Shown here piece after piece: positions 17,401-25,300 of a stretch of 58,430 nt of DNA. How positions within the stretch are numbered: position 1 is the stretch's first letter; each line of letters opens with the position of its first letter. Made by a program: the position numbers and the translations under genes. The notes below the pieces were generated by a model. The model ran no database searches and was not told where the DNA came from. It was given only the letters and a program-made list of their open reading frames with translations. Source of the DNA: Pirellulales bacterium (GTDB lineage: Bacteria; Planctomycetota; Planctomycetia; Pirellulales; Thermoguttaceae); the NCBI GenBank assembly GCA_016936015.1, contig JAFGPV010000042.1, positions 1 to 58,430 of the forward strand, given 5' to 3'.

Positions 17401-17593
17401 GGAATTCCTCGCACGCAATAAGTTGGATGCGATGTTTAAAAGCCTCAAGTCAAAAGCATACGAATCGAGCAAAATCTATTCATACAGAAAAAACGAGATG
17501 CCTCAGAAGAAAAGATTGGCCATTACAGATACCTTGGAGGAAGCGGAGGCAGAAATCGCGAAATGGAAGAAAGATTTGCTCAGAGGGAGATAG
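14444..17593 (+). CDS. J-like membrane protein with tandem C-terminal domain
   Basis: About 1049 residues; ATG 14444, 14450 or 14459 could start it and none has a clear ribosome site. Residues about 24-95 resemble a DnaJ-like module (YYDLLGLPVDESDLERI ... NPLQRKEYDRK) but lack the HPD tripeptide. That form is frequent in planctomycetes and is not expected to stimulate Hsp70. A helical region and one membrane helix (about 343-369) follow. The distal part holds two related units of about 140 residues (about 657-797 and 807-945). Both contain PLPDF.E.M, LGRTI.M.G, LFFRS, NP.GSA and ends like LAEPDKKV. A lysine-rich tail closes the protein. Codon use and GC drop locally near 16030-16330. I do not recognise the repeated domain; the distal half should be extracytoplasmic if the helix is a single pass. 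Confidence 0.7.
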   Translation: MRMGAMGLDAYQQWLKIPPERQPPTYYDLLGLPVDESDLERIDQTAKDRYSHVLKYAGGTDGKIANDILDEISQALRCLTNPLQRKEYDRKRIAAKVGEWFTASRMPRDFYELLDCPVFSPNGAWLLSAIEMAKEALKSRDPASGAENNCRWRLGEMLRAAEAALRNRAAFKQIARDVFRRLQTDCTQEHGSNQKSWAFNRVQEWVGRQGIHPRYRKLVAKRLCAADKASMNRLLQELFPGAEVKDSKKVEETFGDLLWKEVLSSIDNQKKRGKVRTTDSEIYDLAESLGEPQQPPELPLEEKPRETATEEVGDSEEPLPRRGLRRLWQWIFQLPPVVIFQMPINPVVGCTGIVAVALVCWLFLIPLFTSRLSEEESLSVTEASSSSPLPPAPPISSAPSTSPIGIGPWKGVLIDLIARRGETHMLIDLSSPVNGNKGIEAYTRKYDFVDQVIDYRCLRLCTEPDVVSVQGEAASEEDCPRWRLITDRTPLIRLTRLERPGESDSVVNVGGPPRKRFRQEEEEVTDFARLLMCPPSSGIVKFTCYVPDVLISPLLYNRYSNGYMVSPSRSNLFRPVAIIDNISQSRRNHYPYTLPGAKLQISATISQDETSPYPKITVLGLRVLNAQRTTHASLPPRRSGANDRRVDTTMPPSPSREEPLPDFAETMKQLHEIVINPSSRLGRTIRMSGNYDHHSSGNDGNYVTIDHLFFRSASSPLLVEYSPNPQGSAMLDHLKQGEKILFGVRVVKREEAFHPSGSRSRTSRGSSRPSGTPRLNFTLAWIARLSEPDKRVSFSIPESPSASAPEVPLPDFTEAMEQWDQVKKDPLKMLGRTIQMGGYFRYHLSLNHRDVVVVTNLFFRSDPSPLTMFYDPNPEGSALLGSLKRREKVLFGVTVTEPSDAPKPSNSRSRVPRGISSHSGRLPFDFTLVWMARLAEPDKKVTFLVDQVAQPSKPAGEQDIKRPRKYYAIAVLGKTEMLYSEVLISTEFLARNKLDAMFKSLKSKAYESSKIYSYRKNEMPQKKRLAITDTLEEAEAEIAKWKKDLLRGR

Positions 17594-17700
17594 CGCGATG
17601 GAGATGCGGAGGGATGCCGTGGAATTTTTTCTCAAGGAGTTCCTCTAGTCCAACGCTCCGTGACGGTCATCGTGGAGGTGGACGCCGCCCTTTCCTCCCC

Positions 17701-17729
17701 TTGGGATTGCCGTCTCCGGGTGGTATGAT
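17701..17729 (+). promoter_or_regulatory. Candidate promoter of the Tol/Exb-like run
   Basis: TTGGGA (17701-17706) and TATGAT (17724-17729, five of six) are spaced by 17 bases, about 85 bases before the first gene of the run. The surrounding 220-base gap (17594-17812) holds no gene that I can support. Confidence 0.5.
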
Positions 17730-17812
17730 GGAGGTGTTCGTCGGATTCCCAATAACGTCGGGAAAAACCGGTGCTTCCCGGAGCAAAGCACACCATTTCC
17801 GCTTACGACAAG

Positions 17813-19276
17813 ATGATGCGTGCGATCCGATGCGACCTGACGGTGAATCGTCCGGCCGGCGTCCGTGGTTTACTGCGGGCGGTCCTGGCGGCGGTCGCGC
17901 TCTGCGCGGGCGTCGTCGGGCCGACGCTGGCGGACGGCTTCCATAACGCGGCGCTGGTGACGAAATCGCTGGACGAATGGATGAAAGACGTGAAACAGGC
18001 CATCCCGGATATCGACGCGCGGCTAAGCGGCGCCCAATTGCAGAGCGGCCGGGATCTGAAAAAGTTGGCAAAGAAGGCGGCGGATACCCAGCAGAAGAAA
18101 GGGCCGTTGTCCGGCGCTGCCCGGAATGCCGGTCAGATCCAGTCGGACTTGACGCCCCAGCAACGGGCGCTCCTGGGCCGGAAGGGCCGGGACTGCTTGG
18201 AGATCCTGGCTTACATGGATCCCAAGAACATCATCCCCCGCGAGTTTCCCGACTTCCCCCTGCAGAAGGTCCCCGAGTATCGTACGGCCGCCAAACAGTT
18301 ATTGGGAGTGATGGGGCCCGAAGGAACCCGGCAGGTCCTCGACCGGCTTCGCGAGGAACTGATGAGCACGATGCAATACCGAGCGGACTGTACTCCTCAT
18401 GCCAATTATTACGACGACCTGCTGGAAATTCTCAAGCAAGGAGTTAAACGGGGAGACTTGACGGCGGAGCAAATGAAAGACCTGCTGGAGGCCACCCAAG
18501 GCCGGAAGGACCTCGCCCGCGCCGCCCTGGCCAAAAAGGTGAAGCAAGTCATCTCCATGGACAGTTTCGACCTGGACACCCTGATTGAGTTTGCCACCCA
18601 ATCGCCGGATACCCAGACGAGGCTCCAGGCGATGAACAAGATATCCCAACGGGCCAAGCAGTCCGAGGTGCTGGAGCTTCTGCAGACCCGATTGACCGTG
18701 GACAATCCGGGCATTCAGCAGAAGTTGGAGGCCGAGCTTAGCCGCCGCAGTCCCAAATACGGCGAGGTGGAGAGTCAACTCGATGGAATCTGGAAATTGG
18801 CGGCCGCCGACGATCCCCAGGTGGCCCGCTTGGCGCGCCGTCAAATGGCGAACGCCTTTCAACGGGCTCCCCTCTCCCATTGTCTGCAATGGTTGGGAAA
18901 AGAGGACCGGGAACTGAGCGACTTGATCTGGAAGCAGGTGGACGGGCGGATTGCCCGCGCCGACGCCGACCGCCGCGCCCAGTACGGCCAGGTTGGATTG
19001 GCCGTGGTGGAGCGGCCCCAATTCAACCGCGGCAGCCGCAAGGCGGCCCTGGAACTGCTTGCCCGGTTGAAGGACCGTCGGAATGCCCGTGAGCTTATCG
19101 AGTTGCTGCCGCAATTGCCCCGCGAGTTATGGCCCAAGGCGGGAGAGGTGCTGCGCGGGCTGTCCGACCAGGACTATGGACCGCGTTCCGGCGACGGCAT
19201 GGCGGAGGTAATCGCGGCGCAAAAACAATGGCAGAACTGGTGGCTGGAGCAAGTAAAGCACGGCGGAGGAAAGTAA
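17813..19276 (+). CDS. Exported alpha-helical (HEAT-like) protein
   Basis: About 487 residues from ATG 17813 (17816 is equally possible). A signal peptide is clear: a basic N-region, a hydrophobic core LLRAVLAAVALCAGVVG and an Ala-Asp cleavage site after about residue 41. The remainder is almost wholly alpha-helical, with paired helices of 30-40 residues (for example ELLQTRLTVDNPGIQQKLEA and ALELLARLKDRRNARELIEL). This suggests HEAT- or armadillo-type repeats and a protein-protein scaffold in the periplasm. No enzyme motif is seen. Its stop codon overlaps the next start as TAATG, which ties it to the TonB/TolA-like gene. The name rests on fold impression, not on a domain match. Confidence 0.65.
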   Translation: MMRAIRCDLTVNRPAGVRGLLRAVLAAVALCAGVVGPTLADGFHNAALVTKSLDEWMKDVKQAIPDIDARLSGAQLQSGRDLKKLAKKAADTQQKKGPLSGAARNAGQIQSDLTPQQRALLGRKGRDCLEILAYMDPKNIIPREFPDFPLQKVPEYRTAAKQLLGVMGPEGTRQVLDRLREELMSTMQYRADCTPHANYYDDLLEILKQGVKRGDLTAEQMKDLLEATQGRKDLARAALAKKVKQVISMDSFDLDTLIEFATQSPDTQTRLQAMNKISQRAKQSEVLELLQTRLTVDNPGIQQKLEAELSRRSPKYGEVESQLDGIWKLAAADDPQVARLARRQMANAFQRAPLSHCLQWLGKEDRELSDLIWKQVDGRIARADADRRAQYGQVGLAVVERPQFNRGSRKAALELLARLKDRRNARELIELLPQLPRELWPKAGEVLRGLSDQDYGPRSGDGMAEVIAAQKQWQNWWLEQVKHGGGK

Positions 19277-20241
19277 TGGCAAAGACGCCGGTCCGACAGG
19301 AAAAAGCGCTCGACGAGTTGGCGGCGGCCCAGCAACCGTGGTGGCGGCGTTATTCGCCCCACGGCGAGTTTCCCTGGTCGTCGTCCGTCTCCGTGGCGCT
19401 GCATCTTTTTCTGATCCTGTTGATCGCCTTTGCGGCCGCGATGACGATCAAGCGGGATCCCACGCCGCCGGCGGTGGACGTGGCGGAAGTCGTGGAGGGT
19501 GAAACCGAGCCTTCCGGCATGGGAGATGCCGCGGCGGAAGACGAAGGCACGCTGGAGGAGAGCGCCGAAGAGTCGAAATCGGAACCCTTGCCGCCGGCGC
19601 CCAGCACCGAGGTGGAGCAGGTGGACACACAGGATGTGCCCCTCGAACCGGTCGAGTTTGCCGAAGGGCAAGACGCGCAAGTGTACGAACGGCAGATGGA
19701 TGATATTAAGAATAAGTTGGAAGAAGCGCGCGCCAGACGCCAGAAACTGGCGAATCACTTCCAGAATCAAAGAAAGTCGGGAGGAAGCGGGAAGACTCCC
19801 GGCGGGGCCGGCAGCGGCGAAGGCGGGCGGGCCGCTCGCTGGATCCTCCGCTTTAATCTCTCCTCGCCGAGGGACTACCTGACGCAATTGGACGGTCTGG
19901 GCGCCACGGTCGCCTTTCCCGCGGAGGGGGACAAGTGGCGCTATTTTTATAATCCCAGCGGCAGCAACCGCCGTTCGGAATTGCGCGATTTGGGTAGCGA
20001 AAATCGGGTGTACTGGATCGACAACAATTCCGCGTCGGTGGCGCGGGTCGCGTCGTTCCTGGGCATTCCTCCGCCCTCCTTTATGGTCGCTTTCCTGCCC
20101 CCGGAGCTGGAAAACCGGATGCTGCAACTGGAACTGGCTTACAAGGGTTTGAAAGAAGAGGAGATCCGCAGCACACAATTTGAATGTATTCGCCGCGGCG
20201 GGAAGCTCGACGTCATCGTCGTCGGGCAGACTCCCCGGTAG
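19276..20241 (+). CDS. TonB/TolA-like envelope protein
   Basis: A 321-residue protein starting at the ATG overlapping the upstream stop, with GGAGGAAAG just before it. The layout is that of a TonB/TolA-type energy transducer. It has a cytoplasmic N-terminus, one membrane anchor (about 36-58), an acidic/Pro-rich periplasmic stretch containing VDVAEVVEGE, a charged coiled coil (about 135-160), a Gly/Ser linker and a compact C-terminal domain (about 187-321). That domain lacks recognisable TonB or TolA C-terminal motifs. Immediate neighbours are ExbB and two ExbD genes, which supports a role in passing proton-motive energy across the envelope. It could instead be a diverged ExbD-associated scaffold. 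Confidence 0.65.
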   Translation: MAKTPVRQEKALDELAAAQQPWWRRYSPHGEFPWSSSVSVALHLFLILLIAFAAAMTIKRDPTPPAVDVAEVVEGETEPSGMGDAAAEDEGTLEESAEESKSEPLPPAPSTEVEQVDTQDVPLEPVEFAEGQDAQVYERQMDDIKNKLEEARARRQKLANHFQNQRKSGGSGKTPGGAGSGEGGRAARWILRFNLSSPRDYLTQLDGLGATVAFPAEGDKWRYFYNPSGSNRRSELRDLGSENRVYWIDNNSASVARVASFLGIPPPSFMVAFLPPELENRMLQLELAYKGLKEEEIRSTQFECIRRGGKLDVIVVGQTPR

Positions 20242-20309
20242 GCCGCGGACGACGTCCGATAAATTGCATAGAGATTGTCATTGATCACTCGTAAGGGAGC
20301 CTGTCCGCC

Positions 20310-20939
20310 ATGTTGAGTCTGAAACACATCATCGAAGCGAACGGGGTGTTTTTCGTGATCGCTTTTTCCGCGTTAAGCCTGACCAGCGTCACGATGATCA
20401 TCTGGAGACTGTGGTTGAATTACACGGCGAAGACCGATCTGTCCGCCTTCGTCGCCAAGTTGAAGGAGACGTTGACCGCCGGAGGGGGAAAGGCCGCGAT
20501 CCAGTTGTGCGAGGAGGAGCCGGGAGTCATTCCCCAGCTTTTCATCACGGCCCTGCAGACCTGCCATCAGGGCAAAGTGGCCACGCGGAACGCGATCGCC
20601 AACCACATCGAGTTGGAAGTGATCCCCAAACTGAACTTTCTCCTGCCGCTGCTGTTGGTCTTTGCCAAGTTGGCGCCCATGCTCGGGCTGTTGGGCACGG
20701 TGATCGGCATGATCCTCGCCTTCGACAAGATCGCCGGCGCGACGAAAGTCAATCCCAGCGACCTGGCCGGCGACATCGGCATGGCGTTGTTCACCACCGC
20801 GGAGGGATTGCTGCTGGCCATCCCCCTGATCTTCGCCTACTCCATGTTCCGCGAGCGCGTGAACCGGTTCGAGTTGGACTTGCAGCGCGCCGGCCAGGTG
20901 GCGCTCGAATTGGTCTCGCAGATCTCCGCCAAGAAGTGA
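20310..20939 (+). CDS. exbB: ExbB/TolQ/MotA-family proton channel subunit
   Basis: A 209-residue inner-membrane protein with three helices (about 10-33, 108-132 and 155-180). It carries the family core APMLGLLGTVIGMILAF followed by the DIGMALFTTAEGLLLAIP helix that lines the proton path. The cytoplasmic loop between helices 1 and 2 is of normal length. Together with ExbD it should form a pentamer-type channel that uses proton flow to drive a periplasmic partner. A GGGAG ribosome site precedes the ATG. Whether it serves a TonB-like or Tol-like purpose cannot be decided from this protein alone; the TolB-like gene downstream favours Tol. Confidence 0.92.
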   Translation: MLSLKHIIEANGVFFVIAFSALSLTSVTMIIWRLWLNYTAKTDLSAFVAKLKETLTAGGGKAAIQLCEEEPGVIPQLFITALQTCHQGKVATRNAIANHIELEVIPKLNFLLPLLLVFAKLAPMLGLLGTVIGMILAFDKIAGATKVNPSDLAGDIGMALFTTAEGLLLAIPLIFAYSMFRERVNRFELDLQRAGQVALELVSQISAKK

Positions 20940-20973
20940 CGGTCCGTCCCTCCCGACAACGAGGAACCTCGTG

Positions 20974-21642
20974 ATGGCTCGCATGGAACTGAAAGTCGTG
21001 TCGCTGGGGCGGGTGTACGGCCCAGTGCCGATGGAAACGCTGATCCGGCTGGCGACCGAGGGCCGGATCTCGGCGGAGGATCTGGTCCGGCCGGCCGGCG
21101 CGACGGATTGGCAGCCGCTGACGCAGATTCCCGCGTTGGCGGCGGTGGTCCGGGTCCGCCCGGCCGGCGGAGCGTACGCCGACTTCGACGAGGACGAATT
21201 CGCCGGCAGCACCCTGCCGCGGGCCGGGAAACGGCCGGAGGATGAGACGGAAATAGACATGACCCCCATGATCGACTGCACTTTCCTTTTGTTGATCTTC
21301 TTCATGTTGACCAACGCCCTGGCCAATCCGGTTCCCATGGAAGTCCCCCACGCGATCCACGGGCGGGGAGTGACCCTCGAAGGGCAGCAACTGGTGCTGA
21401 TCGATGCCGACGGAAACTACTACCTGGGAAACACGCCCGTGAAAGAGAATCAGGCCGATTCGCTGGACGCCTTATTGCAGGAAGTGGGCCGCAATGCGGC
21501 GGCCAACGAAAAAACGTTAGACGTCATCGTTTACGCCCACAAAAAAACCCGGTATCTGAAATTGCGGGAGCTGATCGAGCGGCTCGGCGCCCTCGACGGG
21601 CTGGGACCGGTTATGATCGGCGTCGAAGAAAAGTTGAACTGA
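20974..21642 (+). CDS. exbD: GYF domain-ExbD/TolR fusion (first copy)
   Basis: About 222 residues. A GYF_2-type domain (about 2-55, with YGPVPMETLIRLATEGRIS and TDWQPL) sits on the cytoplasmic N-terminus. The ExbD membrane segment EIDMTPMIDCTFLLLIFFML (near 91) carries the essential aspartate. A periplasmic domain (about 120-222) follows. ExbD dimers act inside the ExbB pentamer; the GYF part, which binds proline-rich ligands in other proteins, may dock a cytoplasmic partner such as the downstream kinase (inference). A Cys replaces the usual Val after the Asp. The gene lies 34 bases after exbB and one base before the second exbD. Confidence 0.9.
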   Translation: MARMELKVVSLGRVYGPVPMETLIRLATEGRISAEDLVRPAGATDWQPLTQIPALAAVVRVRPAGGAYADFDEDEFAGSTLPRAGKRPEDETEIDMTPMIDCTFLLLIFFMLTNALANPVPMEVPHAIHGRGVTLEGQQLVLIDADGNYYLGNTPVKENQADSLDALLQEVGRNAAANEKTLDVIVYAHKKTRYLKLRELIERLGALDGLGPVMIGVEEKLN

Positions 21643-21643
21643 C

Positions 21644-22306
21644 ATGACGACCACCACCACCCCTTGGCGCGTGCGGAGTGAAGCCGGCAGCGGTGAAGGC
21701 CGGGCCATCGAGTTGAAGCAACTGGTCCGGGCGGTGGCCGACGGCGTGGTGGGCGAAGACGCCCAGGTCCGCGATCCCGGGGGGAATCGCTGGGTGCCGG
21801 TCGACGATCATCCGCTGCTGGAGGAATACGTGCCGCCGCGTCCGCTCTTCCGTCCGTCGTCGGGCGACGAGGCGAAAATGGACATGACGCCGATGATCGA
21901 CGTCACCTTCCAGTTGCTCATATTTTTCATGATCACCGCCGCCTTTGTCACGCAGAAGACCTTGAACATGCCGCAGCCGGGCGCGGCGAAGACGGGTCGG
22001 GTGACCGTGGCGGCGCTTCGGGATCAAGTGGTCGTCAAGGTGGCGAAGAACGGCACGATCAAGGTGCAGGACCAGGCGGTGACCCTCGACGATTTTCCCG
22101 ACGCGCTGAGCGACGTGCTGAAGGACCGCGCCAATGCGGAGATCTTCCTGGACGTGGAGGACGACGTGGAACACGAGGCGCTGGTCCGCGTCATTGACGC
22201 CGCCGCGGGAATCCAAGTCGAGAAAATCCACTTTATGCGCCGAGTTCCGCCGCCGGGCGGCGTCAAGCCGGACCAGTCCGCTGCGCCGGTTGAAAAGAAG
22301 TCATGA
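21644..22306 (+). CDS. exbD: GYF-like domain-ExbD/TolR fusion (second copy)
   Basis: A 220-residue paralogue of the preceding gene. The N-terminal region (about 10-62) keeps the outline of a GYF_2 domain (RAIELKQLVRAVADGVVGED, then NRWVPV) but is more degenerate. The membrane helix is KMDMTPMIDVTFQLLIFFMI near 78, closer to the family consensus than in the first copy, with the essential aspartate present. The periplasmic domain spans about 110-205 and ends in a Pro/Lys tail. Its stop overlaps the start of the kinase gene as ATGA, implying coupled translation. Two different ExbD proteins next to one ExbB suggest a heteromeric motor. Confidence 0.9.
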   Translation: MTTTTTPWRVRSEAGSGEGRAIELKQLVRAVADGVVGEDAQVRDPGGNRWVPVDDHPLLEEYVPPRPLFRPSSGDEAKMDMTPMIDVTFQLLIFFMITAAFVTQKTLNMPQPGAAKTGRVTVAALRDQVVVKVAKNGTIKVQDQAVTLDDFPDALSDVLKDRANAEIFLDVEDDVEHEALVRVIDAAAGIQVEKIHFMRRVPPPGGVKPDQSAAPVEKKS

Positions 22307-25300
22307 TTCGTTGCTCCGCCTGCCAACGCAGTTTCTCCATTCCCCCCGGCGGGGAGATTCCCTATCGTTGCCCGTCCTGCGGAGTCTCGGTGTTGGGACC
22401 TTACTGCGAACTGGTATGGATCGGCGGCGGGGGGATGGGCGACGTCTATCGCGCCCGCGAGCCTGAGATGGGCAACCGGACCGTGGCCCTGAAAATTCCC
22501 CGGAGCGAGATTGCTCCGGAGCGCGCCCAACGGCGGTTCGAACGCGAGATCGCCGCCACGTCCCAGTTGCAACACGAGAACATGGTTCGGGCCTACCATC
22601 GCGGCCAGGAAGGGGGACGGCCCTACCTGGTCATGGAATTCGTTTCCGGCTGCAAGCTCAGCGACGTGATCCGCCGGGAACATCCGCTGTCGCCGCTGCG
22701 CGCGGCCAAAATTCTCCTGGGCATCGCCCGCGGACTGGCCCACGCCGAGAACCGCGGCGTCATCAACCGCGACATCAAGCCGGAAAACATCATTCTGGCC
22801 ATGCCCGAAGAAATTCCCAAAATCCTCGATTACGGCCTGGCCCTGATGACCGACTTCGACGATCAGGTCACGCGCTCCGGCGCGGTGCTGGGGACGCCGA
22901 GTTACACCGCTCCCGAGCAGTTTCGCGATCCGCATTCCGTGACCATTGCGGGCGACGTTTATTCGTGGGGCTGCACGGCCTACTGTTGCTTGACGGGCCG
23001 TCCTCCCTTCCGGGAAAGCGATTTGGAGGAAAAGTACCGGCAACACGCCCAGTCTCCTCGTCCCCGGGTCCGCGACGAGCGGCCGGACGTTCCGGAAGCG
23101 TTCGATCGGTTGATTCAGAGGGCGATGGCCTCGGACCATCGGAATCGGCCCTCCCCCCGGCAGTTGATCGACGGCCTGACCGAATTGTTGCCGACACTGA
23201 GCGATCAACGGCCGTGGATCCCCGCCGCGGCGCCCGGGGAGACCGTCGACGTGATCTGCCCCGGTTGCGGAACTTCTTATCACCTGGCGGCGGATACGCT
23301 CGGCAAACGCATCCGCTGTCCCAACAAGCTCTGCCAGAAGATTTTTTCAATCGATGTTTCCGAGGCGCCGTCGGCGGAAGCCGTGGAGGCCGAAGCCGAG
23401 GGGCCGGGAAGACCGGAGATGGTCGAAACCCGTTTGCCGGACGCCGAGCCGATCGAGGCGGAATTTGTGGATTCGCCGGACGCGGGGGCATTGGACCGTG
23501 AACCGGGCCTGCCCGTCCTCCCGGCGATTGTGGAGGGGGAGCCGATCGTCGAGCCGGATGTCGTCGTCCTGCCGGCGGACGCGATTATCCCTGAAGGACC
23601 TACCGTGGCGTCGGAGACTTTACAATCGGGCGCCGCCGAGGAGACGATCTCGGCCCCCTCCGTCGACCAACCGCTCCCCAGCCCGGCGCCCAAGAAGGAG
23701 CGAACGCGTCGGCAGCGGCGGATGCTGACCGTCAAGCTTCTGGCCGTGGGGCTGATCTCTTTCTCGATCGTCGGGGGCGCGATTTTCTGGTTCCTGCTGC
23801 CGTCTGACCCGACGGGCGATCCCGGCTGGCGATGGAACGAGATCAAGGCGCGTTACGACGAACGGAAGTGGTCGGCCTGTCTCCGCAACCTGGACCGTTT
23901 CGAGCGTGATTTTCCCGATCATCCCAAGGTCGTCCAGGCCGCATTTTTCCGAGACATGTGCCGGTTAGGGGACGATATCTACTCGTTTACCGGAAATGCG
24001 GAGCGGGGGCTTGCCCGACTGGAGAAGATCTTCAAGGACCGCCGGGATAATCCCGCCTATCAAGAGTATTGCATCGACTTGTACATGGCCCTGGCCTACC
24101 TCATCGAGGAGCGCTTCCTCCGGGCGGAAGGAGAGCCTCCCTCGCCGCAACGCGTAGCTTTGGCCCGGAAGGCCCTCGGTTTGCTGAAGACGGTCAACGA
24201 GGCGATCAAGGAACCCTGGGTGGCGGAGAAGACCGCCAAGCTGTCGTCGCGATTGGAAGAGGCGGACCATGCGGTGCGGCTCTTCGCCGCGCGGCAGCAA
24301 GCGATGAAACTGCTCGCCCTGGCGCAGAGCACCGATCCCGCCGTCAACGCCGACGGGATTTACGATGATTTGGAACGGCTGACGGCCCGCAATCCGGCCC
24401 TCCGCGAGGAGCGCGACCTCGTCCCGTTGCTGAGCAAGGCCTATCGCGCCGAGGCGGCTCGAATTCGCTTCTCTCGTGAGGAGCCTCTCCGACAGCAAGA
24501 GGAATCGACCTTCAAACCGGAGGACAATCATCGGCAGGGCGACACCGTGGCGGTGGTCTGGGGCAAATCGCCGGCGGCCGAGACGGCGGCGGAACCGGAG
24601 CGGATCGTGCTCGCCTTGGCCCGGGGGATTCTCTACGCCTTCGACGCCCGGGGATCCTTGCGCTGGGCGCGTCGGTTGGGAGTCGACGCGAATCGCCTGC
24701 CGGAGAGGATCAGCCCGAGCAAGGAATTCCGGGCGGTGCTGATCGCCGTCGACGCGGACGACAACTCCCTGTTGGCATTGGATCCGGCCAGCGGGTCGGT
24801 GTTATGGCGCTATGCGGCGGGCGGCAACTTCGTGGCGCCCCTGACGGTCGTCCCCCGGCAGATGACGCCGAATTCTCCGGTCCGCCCCTGCGGACTTCTG
24901 CCTACCAGTGAAGGGGAGATCCACGTCGTGGAACTCGCCCTCGGCAAACGCCTGGGACGTTTTCACGTCGGCCAGCCGATGACCGTCGGCGGCGCCTATG
25001 ATCCGGTGAGCCGGTTGGCCTTCTTCCCGGCCGACTCGAAGCGGATCTATGCGATCGACCCGGCGGCCATCGACTCCCCCGACGATCCCCGGCATCCCCC
25101 GTGCCCCTCCATCCTCTTTACCAACCATGCCAGCGGATCCCTCCGCTCGAAACCCAGCGTGGTCGGCCAGTATCTGATTATCTCCGAGGCCACGGAACTG
25201 GAACACACGAAGCTGCGGGCCTTCGAGATTCGCGGATCGTATTTTGCGGAGCCTGTGGCGGACGCCGGGCGGAACCGGTGTTTTCCCCGGCCGGTGACGA

